From contig JAVHZZ010000004.1 in assembly GCA_036250195.1 (NCBI GenBank), forward strand, positions 143,783,729 through 143,847,728: DNA of 64,000 nucleotides, read 5' to 3'. This document shows, in pieces, positions 12,482 through 24,444 of the stretch. The notes under the pieces were generated by a model. It saw nothing but the letters and a program-made list of their open reading frames with translations. It did not search any database and was not told the origin of the DNA. The stretch comes from Mixophyes australis (taxonomy: Eukaryota; Chordata; Amphibia; Anura; Limnodynastidae). The position numbers and the translations under genes were made by a program. Within the stretch, counting starts at the first letter, position 1, and every line of letters begins with the position of its first letter.

Positions 12482-13589
12482 GTTCTGTTATAGTGCTTAC
12501 TTGTGCTAAGAGAATACTAGGTTCATACTGTCGGCTTCACTAAAAGAAAACAATGAATGTACAATAGACTCCCAAATTTTGGGTAGTTCTCTCAGGAGAT
12601 CAAGCGTTTCTCCAGGATCTAGCCTCAGTCATGCGTTTTGTGACAAATCGTATCATTTTGGTGATGCCGCGTCATAAGGACCCTGCACTTGCCACTTGAC
12701 CTCCACTCTTGTATCTCCCTGAGAGGAGAATCTCAAGGTTTTACTATACTTGACAACGTTTCAGCAGTGGTCAAAGTAGAAATTTAGAAGTGGAGGTATG
12801 GTAAATGCAACTGAATGGCTAGGGACCCTGAACTTTAGGAATTTTCATAGGTTTAAACTAATCTAAGCCCTAATTTTAAATACTTTTTAACCCTAATAAA
12901 ATTCACAGAAATATTAAGTGCTATCACTTAATATGTCTTTATATGTTACTAAATAATGTTGTTAAAAATCAAGTAAAATTTAAGGCTCTGTGTTCCCTGC
13001 CTCTCTCATGTCTCTCACACATGTACATTTAAAATGTTTTATGGGTCAGAGCTCTGTCTATGAAGAACTAGATATATCCTTATATGCTGGCAATTAATTT
13101 ATATATTAGGGAGTGTCTCACCCCAAAACAAAATTCAAATAAGTGTAAACAGTAAAGCATAAGTAAGGTCGAAATAGAATAAAATAAAAAAATAATTCAG
13201 AGTAAAATGTTGTTTCCACTTTCTGTTGTGACCACAAATAACTGTATAGTAAAAGAAAAATACCTACACTTGCATATTGCCAAAACACAATTCCTCCACT
13301 TTCGAAACACCAATTTAACCAAATATATGTAATGTCGTTCGTGAAAAGTCTTATGCTGCTTTCTCACAGAGCCAGAGTTTTCACAGATCAAAGAGTAAAA
13401 ATACTGGCTCTGGGACAAAGCATCATATGATTTTTCACAAAGACATTATATATCTATAGTTACAATAGACAGTGAAGACAACACTTTGCTCTGAATTGTT
13501 TTTCTGTTTAATCCTAATTACACCTTGTTTATATATGTTTCCGCCTGGCTTTTCACACTGGCAAGGCACAAGCATTAGCAGCTCCCCTT

Positions 13590-15060
13590 CTACCCCCTTC
13601 TCTACATGGAAGTAGTGGGTGAACATTGTGGGTGCTATTTTTCTTGTTGTTTATTCCCTTTTCCTGTTCATTCTCTGTCTTGCAGATTCACATATAGCCT
13701 TTGCTTGTGCACTGCAGCTATTCTCGCTTTCTTCCCTTTGTCCTCTGTATGTCTCAGAAGGGGAGCGCTTACAGGACCTCTGGGGACGACCCCACCGATA
13801 TGACATATGCAGCCTGGGTAAAATTTTTGGCCCTGGCTAATGTGGGGCTCTCACAGATCATTGCATGTTCTAGGGAGCTTTGGGAACAGGGACCTTTGGG
13901 TTCCTCCCCTGCAGAAAACAACAATCTGGTCTGTACGCAAGGTTTGGTTCGATTAGTGCAGGTTTCTTCCTCCTTTGAAAGAAAGTTTGATTCCGCTGCT
14001 GCCACCTTCAGCCACATAAGCATCGGCTTCCGTCTGTCCTTCAATCATGGTGACTGAAGATTTTTACCTTGAGGTTTCCTTGTGCTCCGACGAGGACTCC
14101 AGCAGGAAGCAGGTAATGGAGGCTTCAATTCAAACTATCTGCCAAGCATTAATTATTCAGGACAGAGGAAAGAGATTCCCAATAAATCTCTGTTAAGGAG
14201 GAGGAAGAAACAGTTTTCTTTCACTCTTCTCCTCAGTTCAACGACTGTTTATGTGAGACATGGACCAGGCCTGATCACAGGTTTTAATCAATCGGTTGCA
14301 GCCCCTTTAGCCACTCTCTAGCACAGACCAGGTGAAATGTGAATTTCTGGCTAAGGTAGATGCTCCCATAACCCGCCTGTCAAAGACCACCGCCATTCCC
14401 ATTGGAATGCTGCTATCCTGAGGGATAGCACGGATAGGAAAATTGAGGCCATCCTTAAATTGATTTTTCAATGCGGCCTCACTTAGGCCCATCTTAATAT
14501 CGACTTGGGTCAGTAAGGCAGTGGAGAAGTGGTTGGAACAGTTGGCTGATGGTCTGTAGTCTGGTAGACCCATATCTGAATTGCTTGCTCGAGTGGAGCA
14601 TATATAAAAGTCCTCCAAACACCTAGGGGAGGGCTTCAATGGATACAGGCTCATTGGGGAAAAATCTCTGCCTCAGCGGTCTCTGCATGCCATGCCCTCT
14701 GGCTTAGGGCCTGGGAGGCAGACGTAGAGTCCAAAAGGACTCTGCAGTCCCTGTCCTTCACGGGAGAGGGTTTGTTTGGCCCTGAGGTGAACAAGATAAT
14801 TTATTTGGCTACAGGGGGAATGAGCTCCTTTTTAATTAAGGTCCTCTATGATGCCTACAAGAGAGGTTGATAATATTCTAAGCAGACCATTTCTAGGTGG
14901 ATTCATTTATTAATTCATCAGGCTTACTTTGGGGAAGTTAAGCCTCCAACCAAAAAATGGGAGGGCATATTCTACAAGGTGGGTGCTTCCTGGGCGTTAT
15001 GGCATGCGACCTGGTTGTTTGTTGGAGAATTTTGTTTTCTCATCTCCCTCTTGTTCTGTA
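13590..15060 (+). pseudogene. DIRS-like retrotransposon remnant (gag, possibly recombinase end)
   Basis: In shifting plus-strand frames around 14395-14830 the sequence encodes AILRDSTDRKIEAILKLIFQ, then ACHALWLRAWEADVESKRTL and FTGEGLFGPEVNKIIYLATG. This is the pattern of the vertebrate DIRS gag protein (alpha-helical region, WLRxWxADxxSK, LFGxxLDKIIxxATGG). The segment 13701-14057 is open for 118 residues and is probably an earlier part of gag. A short stretch near 14890-15010 could be the end of the tyrosine recombinase, which would imply a large internal deletion. Stops and shifts throughout. Confidence 0.5.
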
Positions 15061-16207
15061 TTCCTGGTTCTCTCCTAGGGGCTTAATTTGTAAATACTGA
15101 GGGGTCCTTGGCAGCCCAGGTATAGAGTTTGGGTTTTTAGGGCGGAATTTAAAAAGCTGCTATAGCGCTCTGTATACCCCAGCATTTTTAATTGTACTCA
15201 GAAAGAAGGATATAACTAAGTATAAAAAGCCCATTATAAACTGTGACAGTGTCCCTGAACTAGACCCCTCTCAGATTTGAGCTGGCGTTCCCCCTCAGCT
15301 TTGTGCCCTGGATGATGCTACAAGCTGCACCACCCTAGTTTTGGCCCTGCTCCCTAGTATGTAATAAGTGTTACTGATCACTGTTATGCTTTACAGTGAG
15401 TGATGACCGATGAAACTTGTTTGTAGCCGTATAATAAACAAGTAATGTTAATATATGTATAATGTATGCGTAAATGGTAAGTTCAATTGCCATCACTTAT
15501 AATTAGGTTTTCTGCAATTTAGCGTTTATCTTTTTGTTTTAAACACTAAAACAAAAAAATAAGCCTATTCCCAGGAGAGAGGGGACAAGATGGATAGGAT
15601 TCCAGGAGAGGCGACTGGATTCTGGAGAGTGGGCCTCGGAACTGCAGCAGCCAGCAACTTCCAATACAGCAGTATTAAAAGCAGAGCTCAGAAGAACTGG
15701 GCAGCAGAATTAGCTCTGGAGTCAGGTACAAGAACAACCCTATGTCAGTTAGGACTCAGGTTGCAATATGCTGATAAGAGCTTTAACTAAAAATGACAGG
15801 AACACCAATCACTCAGTGGGGGGGCTTGGGTTCAAGTCATCTCAGTTTTCTTTTTAAGTGTTATTGAATCTATAGTGAGGAGACAATGGAAATGTGGAAG
15901 GATTACAGAGAAAAACGTAGAGTGGTAAGGAGCAAGAGGGTTGGGTACATGCATTCAAATGCTAGATACATAAAGTCTAACTGGACATTGCTGAGGGAAT
16001 TATAAATAGAATCTGAATATAGTTTAATTATTAAAGAGCATTTAAGTTTAATATATGTAAAGTTAACAATTTTATATGAAAAAAAACAATGCTATAGGAT
16101 GGGACTAAGGAATTTGGGAGCCTGTTAGTATAGGAAAATGGTACAGGAAAGAGAAGAGGGAGAAATACATTGAAAATGTCAGAAATTTGGTTCTTATGTT
16201 ACATTGC

Positions 16208-16695
16208 AGGATCTATTTATTAAAGTGCGATCAGCCGTTAAAATGGAGAAAACAGCAGTTTTCTCTTTAAAATGGCCATCTCGCAATTTATGAAGAGTTT
16301 ATGGGAAATCTTAAAGATTTCTCCTGCCGTAATCCATTAATGTTTCTTAACACAGTCCCCATATATTAATATGGGGACTGTGAAGCTCTGCAATTTATTC
16401 TTTGAAAAGCTCTGGTTTTCTCATCTTGGGATGGTGTAACCTGTCATTTTCAATGGGAACCAGCTGAAGCCTCTCCATCTTCTCTGGACCACTCACCCAT
16501 GGAAGTGCTTCCTCCTCTCACCAGCAGCGCTAGACTGCCAGTAAATAGTAAAAACAGCTTGTGCTGGAGGGGGACTTCACCGAGGCTCCCAGAGCAGTCT
16601 GAGCATGTTAAATTACATTTATACTTCATTATGCATGGCTGCAATTTGCAGCGATGCATAGTAATTGTCACCGCACTGTTTTAATAAATAGACCC
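16208..16695. mobile_element. palindrome-bearing MITE
   Basis: The left end TCTATTTATTAAAGTGCG and the right end, reversed, TCTATTTATTAAAACAGTGCG are inverted copies. Near the centre lies a perfect 14-bp inverted repeat with a 4-nt spacer (16351-16382: CACAGTCCCCATAT and its complement). There is no coding capacity. Target-site bases could not be settled. Confidence 0.6.
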
Positions 16696-17657
16696 CTAAG
16701 AAGGCGACATGGGAGTGTGAATGGTCTCGAAATATTTGGTGAAAAAAGACCAGGAACAACCGACATTATCATGGCAGTTTAGTTTTCTTTAGGAAAAGTT
16801 GCATATCGTAAGGGATAATGAACCCCCACTGTAATTAGTATGGATATTAGAAGAGGAAGGCCTATCCTGGGGGCTGCTATGCTGTGAGGTTATAGAAAAC
16901 CTGGCTGTAGTTTGAGAGGAAGATGGAATTTAACGTATTTTTTTTTATTTATTTTTTTGGTACTGAATTTTCCATGTTCCTTGTGTAATCACATATTGAT
17001 TAATGGAAAATCGTCTTTTACACAATATGAACGTTTGGAAAAGGTTATGGTGGTGTAAATGATTCTTTAAAAACTAGATGTATTTCCCTTCTCTTCCAAT
17101 GTAACCTCATTACTCCACCCAGTTCATGTACAAGCTCTTATGTTTGATCAGTATCCCATCCTGATCTAGTGCAGACACATCATTGCTGGTCCTTTCAAGA
17201 CAGCAATATTTTCTGCTTAGACTTTACACTGCACAAAACTAAATGCAAATTTGCATGTGCACTTGGAAAATGATAAATAAACAAGATTTATAGACCAACA
17301 AGGAAATTTGCTAAATGCACTGTGCACTGTGTATAACATTTATGAAATTAAATAGATGAGAGAAATGGGTGATTGCTTGGGGGGGGGGGGGGGGGGGGAT
17401 ATGGGACACTCTTCACTCCTAACCTAAATTTTTTTCCAGTTTTTAAAGCTTTTAATTTGTGCATTATGTCTTTAAAATTCTCTTGCAACCACCAGAGCTT
17501 GGCGGTGATTCTATAATATAATTTCTTTAAGACCTCAAATTAGTCTAAGAATATTATGTCACAAGCCATAAAATGAACACATTTTGTAGCTAAATAAATG
17601 CAGTGTGTGTGAGACCGAAACCGTTGTAGATTATATTGGGTACAGATTGAACATTTA

Positions 17658-17978
17658 TGGGCCTGATTCATTAAGGAAAGGAAAGCAAAAAAATTAGTAA
17701 TTTTGCACCTTGGCGAAACCATGTTACATTGCAGTGGGAGCTAAATTTAAAATGTGGGGACAGGTTTATAGTTGGGGTAGGACATGTCCTAGATCGGCTT
17801 CAAATTTCAGTGTAAAAATAAAGCTATCAAGTATTTGTGCTATAGTTAAAGCCTGGCTGTTTTTTTCATTATGTGCAAAATAATAAACTAATATGTAGCC
17901 TTTGCATAATAACATGGTTTTGTCCAGGAGAAAAATTACTAATTTTTTTGCATTACTTTCCTTAATGAATCGGGCCCA
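17658..17978. mobile_element. MITE family B (GGGCCTGATTCATTAAGG ends)
   Basis: The ends TGGGCCTGATTCATTAAGGA and, reversed, TGGGCCCGATTCATTAAGGA are inverted repeats with TA on both sides (17656-17657, 17979-17980). That suggests mobilisation by a Tc1/mariner-type transposase. Landmarks inside are ACCATGTTACATTG, GGACATGTCCTAGATC and ATGTGCAAAATAATAAACT. Other copies are at 55131-55442, 57686-58156 (interrupted) and 31026-31164 (truncated). Confidence 0.75.
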
Positions 17979-18123
17979 TAATGTATACTCCAGTGTTTCG
18001 TAGCTTTTGTAAAACTAGGAAAACTATAAGAATGTTAGTTACAATATTTTAAAAAAAAATAATTACTTGCTCCTTTGTTGCAATCATCACTTAAAGGATA
18101 GATTGTTTTTGTTTTATTTTTAG

Positions 18124-18279
18124 ATGCCACGTAACGTGGAGGTGAAGGCAAGAATTCATGACTGGGCACGTACCCTTCAAGTGTGTCAGCAGCTGAGTGA
18201 AAGCAGTGGAGAGAAGATCTTCCAAAGAGACATTTTTTTCAACACCACACAAGGCCGTCTCAAACTTAGGGACTTCCAG
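18124..18279 (+). CDS. CYTH-domain (CyaB-type class IV adenylyl cyclase-like) protein, coding exon 1
   Basis: First of four exons encoding a complete 172-residue protein. CYTH proteins fold into a small beta-barrel tunnel that binds a triphosphate with metal ions; members include class IV adenylyl cyclases and thiamine triphosphatases. This exon gives residues 1-52. MPRNVEVKARIHDWARTL has the N-terminal motif in the form NVEVK, where Asn stands at the first acidic position of ExExK. QRDIFFNTTQGRLKLRDF is the characteristic Q-D-FF...GRLKLR strand pair, with Lys and Arg that normally contact phosphates. The ATG is the first codon after a TTTTTAG acceptor, so the upstream exon is noncoding. The donor is GTTTGA. 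The closest architecture I know is the animal and bacterial CyaB-like proteins starting M-[AP]-R-N-[VI]-E. The substrate of this protein is unknown. Confidence 0.88.
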
Positions 18280-18643
18280 GTTTGACCATGTATCTTTGAG
18301 GACCTCATGCTATCTGCTGTTCTTCTACTTGTTTACAGTTTCTGCCATTTCTAATAGATATCAGTGATCCTATTGTTTCCTCTCTGCTACTGCTATCCTT
18401 CCTACAAGTCTGCATTCGAACTTTCATCTTGATAGTCTTTCACATTTATACAGTTTTATGTTGTCACCCAGACTTTGTGTTCTGTTGTTTCTTTCATACC
18501 TGCTACATATCTTCTTCCAGTCTAGTCCAGTTGTTTGCATCACCAGACTCTCCAAGCCAAATTGAGACTGCCATACTTCATCTGTGGGTTGCATTCTTGC
18601 AGCATTAATTCCTGTAACTTTGGCCATTTTTTTGTTCATGCAG

Positions 18644-18745
18644 GATGGTCAAGGTCAGCTGATATATTATGAACGTCCAGATCTTCTTGGGCCAAAATTA
18701 TCGAATTACTCGATCTCTAGTACAGCTGACCCTCTGGGTCTTGAG
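18644..18745 (+). CDS. CYTH-domain protein, coding exon 2
   Basis: Residues 53-86. GQLIYYERPDLLGPKLSNYS is the strongly conserved CyaB-like segment LIxYxRPDxxGPKxSxY, contributing Arg and Lys side chains to the tunnel. It ends TADPLGLE before a GTATGA donor. The acceptor is TGCAG at 18639-18643. Both junctions are phase 0, so all four coding exons are symmetrical. Confidence 0.92.
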
Positions 18746-20732
18746 GTATGATTTTTTTTTTTTTCTCATTTAACTAAACCACTTCTGGTCAAGGTAGAGA
18801 AAAGAATGAAAATTGACTGTAATTAATATAAACTGATTTAGCGTAGGATGTAATTCTATGCCCCTTACTGTGACACAGCTGCATTGATTGTCTTGCTGGG
18901 GCTCTTCATGGCACCCATTGTAAATGTACAAGTGGGTGGAACTATTTGCAGCAACATGCCCTGGCAGCTAAGGCCCACTAGAATGTGTACTTTCACAATA
19001 GTATTTTAAAGGGAGGGGCACACGGTTATTTATTTTATTCCTTTAGATAGTATAAATCGGTGCTGTCATCTTTACAGCCGACCTTAAGGATTTGCAAATG
19101 ATATCGCTCTATATATACATCCGAATCTTATTAGGCATAATCTCCATGAGTCATGTTGTACTTACATGTGCACGCCCCTACTGTACTCTGTTTGCGCTTG
19201 CCCTCACCAGATCTAACTCTGCAGTTTCATCGGGATGCAATTGCAAGTTACGTTCACTTTGAAATCCGCTGTCAGACTTGTGTCCAACTCTAAATTGGGA
19301 CTATAATGTGCCAAAAGTAGCACTGAGAATAAATAAATAAATTGCATTACTTTGCATACACTTTTAGGCATATAACAATGCTCTGCTAAATGTGTTACAA
19401 TCTAGGGTTGTGCTTAAACCTTTTACAACAGAAGTTATTAATTTTGGTCCCAGAACCTAGATTGTGTGGGAATCTTATTTGAGATTTATGTTTCAATATT
19501 TAATTTTTAATATTTGTTGCCTACAATATAATACTTTTTCAACAAATTGTTTTATATAATTAACTATGTTCAAACCTAATTCTTATTTAGTACACCCAAG
19601 ATCTAGTGTACAAACTTGAAATTACGTGGGGTTAAAGGTTATCTCCACCCAAGATTAAGGGCTAGATTTACTAAACTGCGGGTTTGAAAAAGTGGAGATG
19701 TTGCCTGTAGCAACCAAGCAGATTCTAGTTCTACATTCTACAAAATGACAGCTAGAATCTGATTGGCTGCTATAGGAAACATCTCCACTTTTTCAAACCC
19801 GCAGTTTAGTAAATATACCCCTAAACCTTTTTAGTTTTGGGAGGAGTTTGGTAAGATTCATTGAATGCTTACTTATTTTCCTTTGCGGGATTTGCTATGG
19901 TCACCAATGGGTAAAATGGCCCAATGCCACACTCCTCTCTCCTCTTCTCCTTTGACCGGTTTGAATCGAGCTGCGTGGATGTCCATGCCCCTTCTCCATG
20001 AAAACATTTGAGTTAGTATACACTGTGAAAGAAATGTGACTAACCTATTGGATTTGCAAATGCCGTGAAATCACTAATTCAAATGTTTTACGACCAGAAA
20101 GTTGCATTTTGTTTAATTCTCTGTGTTTTGCAGCCCCTTAAAACCTGTTGCCTTGGTCTGCCTCATTATAACATACATGAATGCAGCTGTGACTGTACAG
20201 TATAGCCAATGAGAGGGTAAACTCTCATGCATGTAGACCATGGTGTAGAAATTGGCTTCTGCCAACTGTATCAACTGGTGTTTCAGAATTGGAAGTTTCT
20301 GCAAAAAAGTTTTATACCACCAATGGCTGGAATACACCTGTCTGCTAGATAGAGGTATCTTGTTTTCCTCCTACCGTACTCCTTACTTTGAAATTAATTG
20401 AATAACATACTACTTTTACAACTATTTAATATAATATATAAGCAAAATCTGCTTTTCTATACTTTTTCTGCTATAAATATGTGTCTTGTCCATAGTCTGT
20501 TCCATACAAGGTGAATATGATAAAAGGTAAAAATAAAGGATATCAGTGCTAATGTAACAACAAAGTAGGGGTATTCCAGGAACACTGTAGGGAAAGACTG
20601 GTAGATGGATATATATTAGACTTGGTGCTGTAAACTGAGAAACACCTTTAATGCATAAAGTAATTTGGGAATCGCCTGTATAGATAATTAAGAATATTTA
20701 ACGGGGCCTCATGTATATATTTATATGTTCAG
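18746..20732. other. CYTH gene intron 2
   Basis: A 2-kb AT-rich intron. It contains one palindromic MITE (19659-19821) and no other recognisable feature. Confidence 0.8.
19659..19821. mobile_element. MITE family A (GGGCTAGATTTACTAA ends)
   Basis: This 163-bp element is almost wholly palindromic: GGGCTAGATTTACTAAACTG at the left is inverted at the right. It contains GTGGAGATGTTGCCT and AGAATCTGATTGG in both arms. TAA flanks each side, compatible with a Harbinger-type 3-bp duplication. Other copies are at 21922-22096 and 32780-32954, with related elements at 46782-47120 and 48167-48328. Confidence 0.8.
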
Positions 20733-20858
20733 GATGTCCTGACACAAGCTCTAGGGGTCCGTGGTAAAGTTGTGAAGGAGCGCTTCCTTTTCCTGGTGGG
20801 GCAAACCCGGATTCATCTTGACAGAGTACAGGATTTGGGAGATTTCCTAGAGCTCGAG
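20733..20858 (+). CDS. CYTH-domain protein, coding exon 3
   Basis: Residues 87-128. The exon encodes the [20 protein letters not shown] strand block and then [16 protein letters not shown]. The GxTRIHLDxVxxLGxFLELE block is the best-conserved part of CyaB-like CYTH proteins. The paired acids at its end (Glu126, Glu128) are the expected metal ligands, so the C-terminal half of the active site is intact. The acceptor is GTTCAG and the donor GTAAGG, both phase 0. Confidence 0.93.
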
Positions 20859-21383
20859 GTAAGGACGGCAGATTTTGACTTGAAAACTGCAGTTTGCTGT
20901 TTCATTTTTAGACTTTCTCTGATACATGCACAGCACAATATGCTGAATTGAGCAAGGGATGGTAAATGAGTGAAACAATATTTTTAAAGTGATCACATTT
21001 AACACAACAAAGAGCATGTTTTATAACCCTGGACTGCACAACTCTACAAGACCTTTTAAGGCACCATTACAAAGCAATAGAGGGACACAGACGTCTGCTT
21101 ATGCTACACCATTTACTAGAGGCATTTCATTAATGAAATGCCATCCGCAGCTTCCTCTTCCTCTCAGTTTTCTATGTAGTTTCACAGGATTGGATGTAGT
21201 GTAGTATAGTAAAATGCTTACATGCATTTTTTCCTACTTTCTGTCTTCTAGAGGGTCAAACAAAACCTTACATCTGTGTTCCTCCTGCATGCCTCAGAAT
21301 AAATGTAATGGCAAGTTAAAAATCTCCATTCTAGTACATCATGCACCTCAATATTCACACTGACTAAAGCAACTGAATACAAA

Positions 21384-21640
21384 GTGTACTGCCGTTGCTA
21401 CTACACCCGTAACACATTAAATAAAATGTTCCCAACAGTTGATCCGAGTTGTTGGAGGAATTATGGTGACATGGTTACTTCCTTCCACATTTGGTGGGCC
21501 TGCCCCAAGATTACCTTATTTTGGGACAAGATACATAGAATTATCAACTCCATGAGAGATGTCCAAAAGACCCAGGAATATTTCTCCTTCCATATCCTGT
21601 CCAAAATATTTCAAGACATTGCACAAAATTAGTCGTTCAT
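21384..21640 (+). pseudogene. L1-like LINE ORF2 C-terminal fragment
   Basis: The translation includes MVTSFHIWWACPKITLFWDK, which matches the L1-type ORF2 C-terminal segment (HIWWxCPxIxxFW). It is truncated on both sides. The orientation is opposite to the adjacent RT fragment. Confidence 0.7.
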
Positions 21641-21699
21641 ATATTGGTGTTTTTTTTGTTTGTTTGTTTCCAAAGGACAAATTTCGCCATGATTCGTGC

Positions 21700-22420
21700 T
21701 GGATAGGTAACCCAATAGTAAAGTTTGATGTCTAGGAACCCTCTTCCTCCGCTATTGGAAAGGGTTTGAAAGTAGTATAATAACATGGGAAGGAGAATTC
21801 TCTTGGTAGAGTTTTACAGGATGTGTTTAGGGAGATTCCAAGATATTTGACTTTGGGTTGCAATTTCAAGTTAGAAGAGGAAGTAAGTTGGACTTTATCC
21901 TGTGGGGGGACGGGACACGAAGGGGTATATTTACTAAACTGCGTGTTTGAAAAAGTGGAGATGTTGCCCATAGCAACCAATCAGATTCTAGCTGTCGTTT
22001 TGTAGAATGCACTAAATAAATGAAAGCTAGAATCTGATTGGTTGCTATAGGCAACATCTCCACTTTTCCAAATCCGCAGTTTAGTAAATCTAGCCCGAAG
22101 TGTTAGAGCATCTGATTTTGAGAAATTAATGATTACAGCAGAGTCTCAGGACACAAGATCAATAATTTTATTCAAATTAGAGCGTGTAATACGTTGCTGT
22201 GTGAGGGTGAGGAGAATATCATCTGCAAAAAAGGATATTTTATAGTTCACTCCCCGAATATCTTGATAGGCCTGTACCATGGAATACCACACTTCCTGAT
22301 TATTTACCAGTGACCCAAAAATAATAAACAAATGGTTCCCGGGGCATTTTGCTGGACACAAATGTTGTCTAATATCGTAAATGAAAAGTATTACCGGTGT
22401 GAGGCGAGCAGGGAACACTT
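21700..22420 (-). pseudogene. L1-like reverse transcriptase fragment
   Basis: The minus strand encodes VNYKISFFADDILLTLTQ (22146-22418), the RT active-site block with FADD, and later KVKYLGISLN, the strand that follows in L1 RTs. The two are separated by a family A MITE (21922-22096) and frame breaks. Only the second half of the RT survives. Confidence 0.75.
21922..22096. mobile_element. MITE family A, inserted in L1-like RT
   Basis: Palindromic copy with TATTTACTAAACTGCG at the left end and the inverted CCGCAGTTTAGTAAATCTAG at the right. The same 3 bp (GAA) lies on each side. It splits the minus-strand RT fragment, so it is younger than that L1 copy. Confidence 0.8.
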
Positions 22421-23268
22421 AGTATGCAGGAGCTACAAAATCTGCTCCACCTGAAAAGTAAAGTAGGAAGCCACAAAGATAAAGCATTAAAGTTAGAAAA
22501 AGTAGCACGATGGTATGGAGAGAAAATCATTGGAAGGTAGACAACCCTGTTATGATGGCCACACATGTAGTTATTGATCACAGAATGATCAGTTCAGTTA
22601 CCAATTTTAGCACAGGCGGAGAGACCAGTTTTTAATAAGTTTTAAATAGTTATTCAGTGGTCAGTTTACTTGTCTATAATAGTCAACCAGCACAAAAACA
22701 CTATTTGGATTTGACCTAGTGAATCAATGGCATTATTCAACACTATTTTCTAATCAACTTTTCAGCCAGATCTTTTCTTCTTCACCCACACACAAAACTA
22801 TACTTTTATTTATAAGTGGTTTAAAAAGATTGAATTAGATGAAGAAATTACTGCAGATGTTGTCTTGTTTACTCAGAACAAATGTCCTTATTTCCCTGCA
22901 TATTTCTTTTTATTAAAATAAGTGTGTGAACAGTACTACATGCATTACTAAGGCAATATTAATCCTTCATAGATTTTAATACATTACTGCCTCATAGTAT
23001 TCTAAAAAGATGGCAGAGTATTTGATTCACTTAGCCGCTTAATACCTAGAGCAAAGTGTCTTTGAAGGGACTCATCCGGAAGTTTATCCAACCACTGAAC
23101 TTGAGTCAAATGGATGGTTCCTGAGATGATCTTTTGGCAATTCGACAAAGTAGATTACGATCACCAGGTCCAATCGGCATAGGATTGATCCTGATCAAAT
23201 TTTAATTGTATTTGATGGTCATTTTGGATTCACACATGCAGCAATCGGTGGTAGTCACCATTCCGAGT

Positions 23269-23534
23269 GAGATTATTCCGACAAGAACTATAGCGACAAT
23301 CGGAAAAATATACCCAACCAACAATCGGTGGTAGTTACCATTAAAACTGGAAATCTTAGTGTCGCCATTTTATGTGACATAAATTTCATCTGCCTGCATT
23401 TTGTGTATTCGCAATTGATAAGACCCATGTTGGAAATGTTCTATGTCTGTTTGATGGTAAGTCTATATTTTTTAATGTTTGCCACATAGTCTTCGGAATA
23501 TTTATGTCACTATAGTCAGTGTCGGAATAATCTC
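23269..23534. repeat. 15-bp terminal-inverted-repeat element
   Basis: GAGATTATTCCGACA (23269-23283) and its exact complement (23520-23534) bound a 266-bp segment. A direct repeat CAATCGGTGGTAGT occurs near 23242 and inside at 23321. It looks like a small DNA element; outer limits are uncertain. Confidence 0.5.
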
Positions 23535-24444
23535 AATTGGAAAAACAACCAACCCGCAGCCATCTGTCATATATATTGAAAACCAAATATGCTAAAACAA
23601 ATGTTGTGTACGTGCACCTTAAAGTTTGAGGCAACATATTTACTGGTATTTGTGTGTGCTATATTAATGCTATATTAAAGATCTAATCGTTTTCTGTAAT
23701 GGTTACATTTTAATTTCTTTTTGTTTAGGGGAAAGTGGGTATTTTTTATTTTTTATATTTTGTTTTTGTAGCATAGAAGAAATATACCTGAAAATGAAAT
23801 TCAATTACTTATTTTCCTCCTCCATTTTCAGTGTTGTTAAATGTGAGTAATTTATACAATCCTAGCTTGATAACACGTGTGCATTTTTAGTACACTGAAA
23901 ATAGAGTAAACTCCTTATACCAAAATAATGTTTAATGAGGATTTGATGGTTTTCACGACTTCTATGTGAAAGAAGTATATAGCATATATCCACCAATTAT
24001 ACTGCTTGCTATGTGACCGCATAAAGGAAAACGGCCCCAGTTTATTGCCATTCGTGCTGTTTGTGATCAGGTTTTCATTAGGTTTATGAATGGACTAATT
24101 GCAGGAAGTCTGGAGTAGAAACTTTAATTAAACTGCTATGTATAGGTGAAAAGCATGCTTTATTACCTTGGCCAAGCTGTGTAAATATTTTGAAGAATTA
24201 CTGCTATCTTAGTCAGTGTTTTGCTCCTTAAGATGAATGTTATAGAAGATGATAGTTTGAAACATTTATTTTTATTGCAGATGTGGAAATGGCTTCAGTA
24301 GCTTTACCACAGGATATCTTCGTGTTATTGGACTAATGTAAAGTTTCTAAAATCTTATTCTTTTATTATAAATGTGTTTTTGTTTCTGTAGTTAAATAAA
24401 ACATTCTCTTTCTGTTTGGTATATCTCCTTGGTATTTTATATAG

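Larger units (their letters stand above)
10969..18123. other. CYTH gene intron 1
   Basis: If the 5' exon is right, this 7.2-kb intron carries the minisatellite, a hAT-like element (11768-12481), a DIRS-like gag remnant (13590-15060), a palindromic MITE (16208-16695) and a 321-bp MITE (17658-17978). The stretches 12490-13580 and 15100-16200 hold nothing recognisable beyond AT-rich sequence. Confidence 0.6.
20859..24444. other. CYTH gene intron 3
   Basis: A 3.6-kb intron holding two oppositely oriented L1-like ORF2 pieces (21384-22420) with a family A MITE inside one of them, and a 15-bp-TIR palindromic element (23269-23534). Nothing recognisable elsewhere. Confidence 0.8.
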
